28,150 bases of DNA. Source: a virus. The notes under the pieces were generated by a model. That model searched no databases and was not told the origin of the DNA. It saw only the letters and a list, made by a program, of their open reading frames with translations. The position numbers and the translations under genes are program-made. The DNA lies in the IMG/VR virus record IMGVR_UViG_3300030333_000820, positions 1-28,150 of that record. The stretch is one strand, 5' to 3'. How positions within the stretch are numbered: position 1 is the stretch's first letter; the number at the start of each line of letters is the position of its first letter. Positions 23,784 through 28,150 of the stretch are shown here, piece by piece.

Positions 23784-24677
23784 TTACCAATAAAGGTCCC
23801 CACTACCCATTCCATCCATAAATGAATATGGGTCAGCATTAGGACAATGCTTTCTGGCTTTCTCTACAAAATCGTGATAGGTAATATCCCCGTCACAAAA
23901 CTGCTGAGCCAATTCTTCCATTTTATCAAATTCCCCTTGAGACAGCTCCGTCTGACGGTCCCAAGAGGATAACCTCTTTTTTTCATCAGACTTCTCTTCT
24001 TTCTTCTCCGGTTCTTCTGGAGCTGTTATTCCGTGAACACCATATCCACGTCCATATCCATAGTTACCATAACCACCAACTAAGCTAAGTTGTCCATTAC
24101 CATTAACATAAGTTACCTTCTGTTCTTTCTGTTTAGCTTTCTTGATAGCGTTAGCTTCTGCGACCCAAGCTTTAGGAACATCAATCTTAGGCATTGTTAC
24201 TTGCACATCACCCTCTATTAGATTACTATAGCCAAACCTATCTAAATAGGTAAAGCAACAATCATATGGGTCCTTATTGGAAGCAACAACAGTGCTGAAG
24301 AAGAAACCATCGCTGGTTGCTTGTTCTCTGGCTGTGTCTTTATCTGTTCCTGATAAGAATGCACCCATAGTATGATGTGAATGTATCAATCCTAAATAAC
24401 AATCCTTTAGGTCTGGATACTGTTTATACATTTTAGGTAGAATCTTTCCTAACTTTTCGCCGTCAATCTCTGTTTCTGTACCGTGACCTAAATGTATTGG
24501 TTTAAAATGGACTAGCTCTACTTCAGTAGGAAATCCATTCTTTTCTGCTTTCAGAATCTTATACCACGCTGGTCCACTCCACTCTGTGTCTTTAAAACGA
24601 CTCAAGAGATAGCTGACTTTGTTGTGCATTAGTTCCGAAACCAGAATCTTGAACTGGCTTGTACTTTTCTTTGCCAT
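23784..24677 (-). CDS. JAB/JAMM metalloprotease (deubiquitinase-like)
   Basis: 297 aa. The complete JAMM signature is present: E32 in DTEWSGPAWY, then H99-S-H101, seven residues, S109-x2-D112 (HSHHTMGAFLSGTD). These residues coordinate the zinc and catalytic water. JAB proteins cleave isopeptide or peptide bonds after a ubiquitin-like protein; in bacterial Ubl systems they mature the Ubl tail or remove it from targets. A Gly/Tyr-rich linker (about 200-220) and a helical C-terminal domain with Cys (FCDGDITYHDFVEKARKHC) follow. The ATG at 24677 keeps the first beta strand (FKILVSE); its ribosome site is weak and the gene starts 86 bases inside the E2 gene, so it is probably coupled to E2 translation. 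Confidence 0.9.
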   Translation of the reverse strand: MAKKSTSQFKILVSELMHNKVSYLLSRFKDTEWSGPAWYKILKAEKNGFPTEVELVHFKPIHLGHGTETEIDGEKLGKILPKMYKQYPDLKDCYLGLIHSHHTMGAFLSGTDKDTAREQATSDGFFFSTVVASNKDPYDCCFTYLDRFGYSNLIEGDVQVTMPKIDVPKAWVAEANAIKKAKQKEQKVTYVNGNGQLSLVGGYGNYGYGRGYGVHGITAPEEPEKKEEKSDEKKRLSSWDRQTELSQGEFDKMEELAQQFCDGDITYHDFVEKARKHCPNADPYSFMDGMGSGDLYW

Positions 24678-26220
24678 CTTTAATACCCTTTATTTGCATT
24701 TTGGTTAATTTACTCTCGTAATTACAAAGAGTCTTGTAAGCCATTACATCTGCGAACTTATCTTCCACCTTTACTCTTTCAGTTCTACTTAATGACTCCC
24801 TAAAGCTCTCTAAAACTGCGAATCCACTAACGATACTTTCACCCCAATAGAGATAATCATCACCGTATTCTACTCGAGTCTCTATTCCAAAGAACTCGTA
24901 TACCTTATTTAAGGCTTCGGTCATATCTCTTAGGTAATCGATTCGTTCACTATTACTTCTAGCAATGGTATCAGCCATCGCTTTGTAAATGTCTTCATCA
25001 GCCATAAAGCTAAAGTTTCTATACCCTTTCTTCCTGTTGGCGTGTCTCATAAAATCAAGTAATTCTTCCATCTCAACACCAGCTATGCTAATGCTATCTC
25101 TATTCCTTACTTGATTTGTTAAGTGTGACCTAATGTTATCCTTTAACCTGCTCATTTCCCAATGCCAAGTGCTACTTGGATTAGAACTCCAAGGTTTAGG
25201 AGCATAAAGGTTCGCCTTATCAATAATTGTCTCTGAAATAATAGCTTCAGTTAACCCTTGTGGGGGATAGCTTAAAGCTTTATTTACACGTTCACTTATT
25301 GAATTGTGAATGGTCTCAATCCAGTTGATACCCTTGCGTACTTGGTACCCAAGTTTATCTTCAGTATCGTCTTTATTGACCTTGTTTGATATTGCACCAT
25401 AAAAAGCGTGAAATATACGTAACAAAGATACTCCTTCTTCATACGCTGGATTGTATACCATAGCTTCCACTTGTTCTAAATTCCGACTTACCCAATTAGT
25501 AAAATCAGAAATTCTGGTTCTACGTCTACCGTCACGAGTAAATTTGTACCATAAATGTAAATTGGACATTAAAACTGGTAGTGGCAACATCTTTCTCATA
25601 TACAATGGAAGCGTCCTGTAATACCTATAGATATAGTTAATATCATAATAGGCATCATTGGAAGTCCACGTATTTAAGAAACTTTGTGCTACTGGTACTA
25701 ATGATACCAAATTACCTGTGGCTATAGTCTGTGACCAAGCGTTAGCCCAGCCACCTAAACAAGGTTCATTGTAATCATTAATATGTGGATGTGCTGAATA
25801 AACATTATCGTTTAACCATCTATCCACAGAGGCGTTTTCCCTACCGAAATAAGAATGAGCTACATTCTTTATCCATTCAGGATGTTCGTAATTTTCAGCT
25901 AGACGCACAAATGTAGTCTGGTCTGTTCTAAATACTAAACTATGCTCGTGCAAAGTATAGTTAACAGTACCTCTGAACTTTGGCTGTCCAACTGTAATTC
26001 TAAATGTATAGTATGACCTACTGCATTCATCTTCTTCATCAAAGTAAGTATGATGAGAAACTGAATGAACATCTAGCTTTTCAACAAATGCTTTAGCTGT
26101 ATCATAAGCCTCGCTAACTGTTAGCTTTTGACTTTGATAAGTAGCATTGTTTAACAACCAAGACCTTACTGCTAAGATTTTGGCTTTTACTGTATGTAGT
26201 TTGATAATATTGTTTATCAT
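24592..26220 (-). CDS. E2-like ubiquitin-conjugating enzyme with long helical C-terminus
   Basis: 542 aa from ATG at 26220, which has TAGGAG upstream; an in-frame GTG at 26355 would add 45 residues but lacks a ribosome site. Residues about 35-200 show an E2 fold pattern: helix 1, beta strands (SYYTFRITVG, GTVNYTL, HSLVFRTD), then H144-P145-H146 followed by C154-L-G (HPHINDYNEPCLGGW), equivalent to the HPN...CL element of eukaryotic E2s with C154 as the thioester cysteine, and SFLNTWTSNDAYYDIN as the trailing helix. HPH in place of HPN is seen in several prokaryotic E2 groups. Residues 200-542 are helical, charged, without a recognised domain, and could select targets. Lies between Ubl and JAB genes. 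Confidence 0.82.
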   Translation of the reverse strand: MINNIIKLHTVKAKILAVRSWLLNNATYQSQKLTVSEAYDTAKAFVEKLDVHSVSHHTYFDEEDECSRSYYTFRITVGQPKFRGTVNYTLHEHSLVFRTDQTTFVRLAENYEHPEWIKNVAHSYFGRENASVDRWLNDNVYSAHPHINDYNEPCLGGWANAWSQTIATGNLVSLVPVAQSFLNTWTSNDAYYDINYIYRYYRTLPLYMRKMLPLPVLMSNLHLWYKFTRDGRRRTRISDFTNWVSRNLEQVEAMVYNPAYEEGVSLLRIFHAFYGAISNKVNKDDTEDKLGYQVRKGINWIETIHNSISERVNKALSYPPQGLTEAIISETIIDKANLYAPKPWSSNPSSTWHWEMSRLKDNIRSHLTNQVRNRDSISIAGVEMEELLDFMRHANRKKGYRNFSFMADEDIYKAMADTIARSNSERIDYLRDMTEALNKVYEFFGIETRVEYGDDYLYWGESIVSGFAVLESFRESLSRTERVKVEDKFADVMAYKTLCNYESKLTKMQIKGIKDGKEKYKPVQDSGFGTNAQQSQLSLESF

Positions 26221-26365
26221 AATACTCCTACTTATGAACATTGGAATCATCGTAAGCGTGACGGTCCGGCTTTTTAGCCCTACGGAGTGTTCCTCTATTG
26301 GACGCACATAGTCGGTTTTATTACTATTGGCTTCACGCCACGCTACACGAATCACTTATTTAATG
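26221..26365 (-). other. 145-base spacer between Ubl and E2 genes
   Basis: No separate gene is supported. The E2 frame stays open through most of it to a GTG at 26355, so an N-terminal extension of E2 cannot be excluded. A small hairpin (GGCT-AAAA-AGCC on the - strand) is present. No promoter is convincing. Confidence 0.4.
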
Positions 26366-26569
26366 CTAACAGCCTGATGTCACCTTATCAGTAACAAAAG
26401 CAACAAAGTCATCATCTCTCAATGACGCATTTGGCTCTGCTTTCTTAGCATTAACATTGATAGTGGTGTTATCTAGTGAGATACCTAATGATTCAGCTAA
26501 TCCTGCTGGATTGTCTGCTTCCATAGTCTTTACTACACCACCGAAGGTTTGTACTAGTACCTTAGCCAT
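26366..26569 (-). CDS. Ubiquitin-like beta-grasp protein (ThiS/MoaD/PRTRC-C-like) ending Gly-Cys
   Basis: 67 aa from ATG at 26569, which has GGAGGAAAGTCAAT upstream; a longer frame to 26656 is rejected. The pattern is that of a minimal beta-grasp fold: strand 1 AKVLVQTFGG, a hairpin return, helix around NPAGLAESLG, then INVNAKKAEPNASLRDDDFV, closely matching the ThiS/MoaD consensus 'VxVNGxxAxxxxxLxDGDxVxxV'. The C-terminus is TDKVTSGC: Gly followed by a single Cys rather than Gly-Gly. Ubl proteins of this size are adenylated by ThiF/E1 enzymes through a C-terminal Gly. The next genes are E2-like and JAB-like, and a ParB-like gene lies upstream, as in PRTRC cassettes. It probably conjugates to proteins, though sulfur transfer cannot be excluded. 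Confidence 0.82.
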   Translation of the reverse strand: MAKVLVQTFGGVVKTMEADNPAGLAESLGISLDNTTINVNAKKAEPNASLRDDDFVAFVTDKVTSGC

Positions 26570-26594
26570 ATTGACTTTCCTCCAATGTTCGGGG

Positions 26595-26807
26595 TTATGA
26601 AGATTTCTTACGAGGGCGTCCCCGGCGTGGTTTACTCGATTCCGCAAGTTTACCACTAACGCTCTCTAAAGAAAGTTCTAGTTCATTTAACTTATAAGAA
26701 ATACCGTTCAGTCTTCTTTGATGATTTCTTACTTGAAACCATAACGCATTAGTTGCCTTTTTCCAAGGCATTAGTATATTCCTAATCGTTCTTTTTATTC
26801 TACGCAT
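26595..26807 (-). CDS. 70-aa coiled-coil protein with AT-hook tail
   Basis: ATG preceded by TAGGAG. The N-terminus is basic and amphipathic (MRRIKRTIRNILMPWKKA), the middle a probable coiled coil (NGISYKLNELELSLESVSGK), and the C-terminus PRRGRPRKKSS matches the AT-hook core (RGRP) that binds the minor groove of AT-rich DNA. The AT-rich phage genome would be a suitable target. It lies between the ParB-like and Ubl genes, so it may be a DNA-bound partner or substrate of the Ubl system; that link is inference. Confidence 0.7.
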   Translation of the reverse strand: MRRIKRTIRNILMPWKKATNALWFQVRNHQRRLNGISYKLNELELSLESVSGKLAESSKPRRGRPRKKSS

Positions 26808-26819
26808 TATACGTGTCTC

Positions 26820-27500
26820 CTAGTTAGGGTTAACAAACTTAATATCAATCTTCTTCTTCTGCGTGACACACTTCCTAAGTGTATTTATAGGAATAAAGTG
26901 AGCTATTGCACTCTTTACTCTATATGGCGTCTCTACATTTAGCAAGAAATATGCTAATTGACGCATTGGTGTCTTCCTTTTATCTTGTGTAAAAGGTTTA
27001 ACACCCATATATCTACAATAAATACCCATAGTCATCTGGTATGTCAATGCTGATTTACCATCGTCCAGTATTCTATGGAACATTCCTCTAGCATAAGTTT
27101 TACCTAATGCTCTTTCTAACCATTCGATACGAGATAAATGCACCTTTGGTATGGGAGCACCCTTTAGGTATCTCCACAAATACTGATTACCATTGATTAG
27201 CATCGTATCCTCATTAGCCGCAATAAACATTCTATCGTATACTTCGTGTGAATTGCTGTTATGCTGGATAATCGACACTTTTACCTCTGATTGCTTTTGT
27301 TTCTTCTCTTTAGCAATCTTATTTAACGCTGTGTAGCGTCTATGACCGTCAACAATGGTCATATCATTTGCAACAACAATAGGGACTAATAACCCATTAG
27401 CCGCTATATTAGATGCAAGTACGTTTGTCTTTTTCTCACGCATTGGTGGATTCCAAGGTGAGGGCACTAACTTATCTAGTGTTACTCGTTTATACTTCAT
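26820..27500 (-). CDS. ParB/Srx-fold protein (PRTRC-like ParB)
   Basis: 226 aa from ATG at 27500, preceded by AAGGAGGGAGA. The N-terminal domain matches ParB: VTLDKLVPSPWNPP, NIAANGLLVPIVV (31-43), and DGHRRYTAL (51-59), whose GHRR holds the nucleotide-binding Arg of the ParB/sulfiredoxin fold. Chromosomal ParB proteins are CTPases; phage and plasmid relatives also include nucleases. The remainder is helical and basic, with a C-terminal segment (KKKIDIKFVNPN). A longer frame to 27596 is rejected because it would overlap the zinc-ribbon gene and lacks a ribosome site. Association with Ubl, E2, JAB and E1 genes recalls the PRTRC cassette. No ParA is seen, so partitioning is unlikely. Confidence 0.82.
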   Translation of the reverse strand: MKYKRVTLDKLVPSPWNPPMREKKTNVLASNIAANGLLVPIVVANDMTIVDGHRRYTALNKIAKEKKQKQSEVKVSIIQHNSNSHEVYDRMFIAANEDTMLINGNQYLWRYLKGAPIPKVHLSRIEWLERALGKTYARGMFHRILDDGKSALTYQMTMGIYCRYMGVKPFTQDKRKTPMRQLAYFLLNVETPYRVKSAIAHFIPINTLRKCVTQKKKIDIKFVNPN

Positions 27501-27519
27501 TCTCCCTCCTTTAAAGGGG

Positions 27520-27696
27520 TTAGGTGTTATCGTATTGGTCCATAACTCTTGACTCCAACCGGAGATTATGCTCGTCTGGGTCCTCGTGGTGGTCACACTT
27601 TGGGCAATAGATGCCTAGTTCAGATACGTCTGGTGCTCCTGCACTAACATATTCTGAATATTCTGTTTCTGTGTTTCCACACCTTGAGCACTCCAT
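27520..27696 (-). CDS. Small C4 zinc-ribbon protein
   Basis: 58 aa from ATG at 27696 with GGAG about 11 bases upstream; a longer GTG frame to 27783 is less likely because it overlaps the membrane gene. Cysteines C3-x2-C6 and C31-x2-C34 (CSRCGN and YCPKCDHHED) form a zinc ribbon. The C-terminus is acidic. Function unknown; such small ribbons in phages often bind nucleic acids or RNA polymerase. Located immediately upstream of the ParB-like gene. Confidence 0.62.
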   Translation of the reverse strand: MECSRCGNTETEYSEYVSAGAPDVSELGIYCPKCDHHEDPDEHNLRLESRVMDQYDNT

Positions 27697-27727
27697 ATCA
27701 GCTCTATCTCCGGCTGTCGGAATCGAG

Positions 27728-27916
27728 TTAATTTTCTTCGTCACGGTGTTTTTCTGACAACGCTTGTTGTCTCCAGTAATCACGTTGTAGTTCTAACTGC
27801 TCTACTCTCTTAATGTGATATTTAACTACACTTATTAAAACAAATACACTAATTAAGAGTAATAGGTAACCTGTACAAAGTAGCAGGTCTATGTAATCTG
27901 ATAGGAATAAAAACAT
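27728..27916 (-). CDS. Small membrane-anchored protein
   Basis: 62 aa; ATG with GGAGGAATAATTT upstream, itself inside the previous gene's end. The N-terminal 30 residues form one transmembrane helix (LLLCTGYLLLLISVFVLISV), followed by a charged helix (YHIKRVEQLELQRDYWRQQA) and an acidic tail. The layout (short membrane anchor plus coiled coil) resembles i-spanin or Rz-like proteins, but there is no lysis context, and the gene lies in the early arm, so that label is not given. Confidence 0.62.
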   Translation of the reverse strand: MFLFLSDYIDLLLCTGYLLLLISVFVLISVVKYHIKRVEQLELQRDYWRQQALSEKHRDEEN

Positions 27917-27919
27917 AAA

Positions 27920-28141
27920 TTATTCCTCCATAATGCAGATGAATGGTCCATCTTCGTCAACATCAACGTCCCAGCCTAATTCATCAATTTTCTGTTCTAT
28001 TTCATCAGTTGCCTGTTTTAACTGACTTTCTTTTTGTTCAAGTAATGCGTCTAATTCAACAAGCGACATTTCCATTACTTCTTCCAGTGATAGCTGGAGA
28101 CGCTCACAGGCGTCCCCAACTATAGCCTTTACTTTACCCAC
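27920..28141 (-). CDS. Small acidic coiled-coil protein (start uncertain, possibly partial)
   Basis: 73 aa from a GTG at 28141. The frame stays open to the window edge, so the real start may lie beyond it; an internal ATG at MEMSLVELD with GGAAGAA upstream is an alternative. The protein is acidic, with a helical region (SLVELDALLEQKESQLKQAT) and an acidic end (DVDVDEDGPFICIMEE). Function unknown. It is closely spaced to the downstream membrane gene. Confidence 0.55.
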   Translation of the reverse strand: MGKVKAIVGDACERLQLSLEEVMEMSLVELDALLEQKESQLKQATDEIEQKIDELGWDVDVDEDGPFICIMEE

Positions 28142-28150
28142 GACTCGGGC

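Noticed and set aside
26221-26355. N-terminal 45-residue extension of the E2-like protein from a GTG
   Set aside because: No ribosome site at the GTG, while the ATG at 26220 has TAGGAG at good spacing; kept only as an alternative.
26570-26656. Longer N-terminus for the Ubl gene
   Set aside because: It would overlap the AT-hook gene and add residues not belonging to a beta-grasp fold; the internal ATG has GGAGG.
26820-27500. Plasmid-type partition system
   Set aside because: Only a ParB-like gene is present; no ParA ATPase or clustered centromere-like repeats are visible, so partition is not claimed.
27728-27916. Rz/i-spanin-like lysis protein
   Set aside because: Membrane anchor plus coiled coil fits loosely, but no holin, endolysin or o-spanin lies near and the gene is in the early arm.

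Overview
The window is a segment of a tailed bacteriophage genome, probably strictly lytic and podovirus-like: no integrase, attachment site, insertion sequence or CRISPR is visible. DNA is AT-rich, genes are packed head to tail with TAATG or ATGA junctions, and many starts carry strong AAGGAGG-type ribosome binding sites, including two convincing TTG starts. This argues for a bacterial host that uses Shine-Dalgarno initiation. I cannot name the host or phage family.

Layout. Positions 1-16223 (+ strand) form a virion module: a 5'-truncated tail nozzle/stabilisation-like protein, a small linker gene, three probable DNA-ejection proteins (454, 487 and 483 aa), a giant 2926-aa protein, a small zinc-ribbon protein, and a 512-aa Gly-rich structural protein. 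The giant protein carries signatures of a two-barrel (double-psi beta-barrel) RNA polymerase, including a DxDGD metal-binding motif preceded by an R-x-P element. In the ejection-protein position it is best read as a virion-packaged RNA polymerase, comparable in idea to the polymerase of crAss-like phages. A bidirectional terminator near 16254-16273 separates this arm from the oppositely transcribed early/replication arm.

Positions 16288-28150 (- strand), read right to left: small acidic, membrane and zinc-ribbon genes; a ParB-like protein; a small AT-hook protein; a 67-aa ubiquitin-like beta-grasp protein ending Gly-Cys; an E2-like conjugating enzyme; a JAB/JAMM metalloprotease; a structured spacer with its own candidate promoter; a 145-aa unknown; a ThiF/E1-like adenylating enzyme; then a Sak4-like RecA-fold ATPase, an SSB-like protein, an AEP primase-DnaB helicase fusion, a ribbon-helix-helix protein, a Gp157-like protein, an HTH protein, small proteins, an HNH endonuclease, a MazG-like pyrophosphohydrolase, and a 62-aa protein with histone-fold-like spacing.

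The most exciting content is a complete ubiquitin-like conjugation set (Ubl, E2, JAB, E1) beside a ParB-like gene, resembling PRTRC (ParB-related, ThiF-related cassette) systems, embedded in a phage replication/recombination operon, together with a probable virion RNA polymerase in the structural arm. The inferred picture is that the virion polymerase starts early transcription, the replication proteins copy the genome, and the Ubl pathway modifies phage or host proteins during replication. The targets cannot be read from the sequence.
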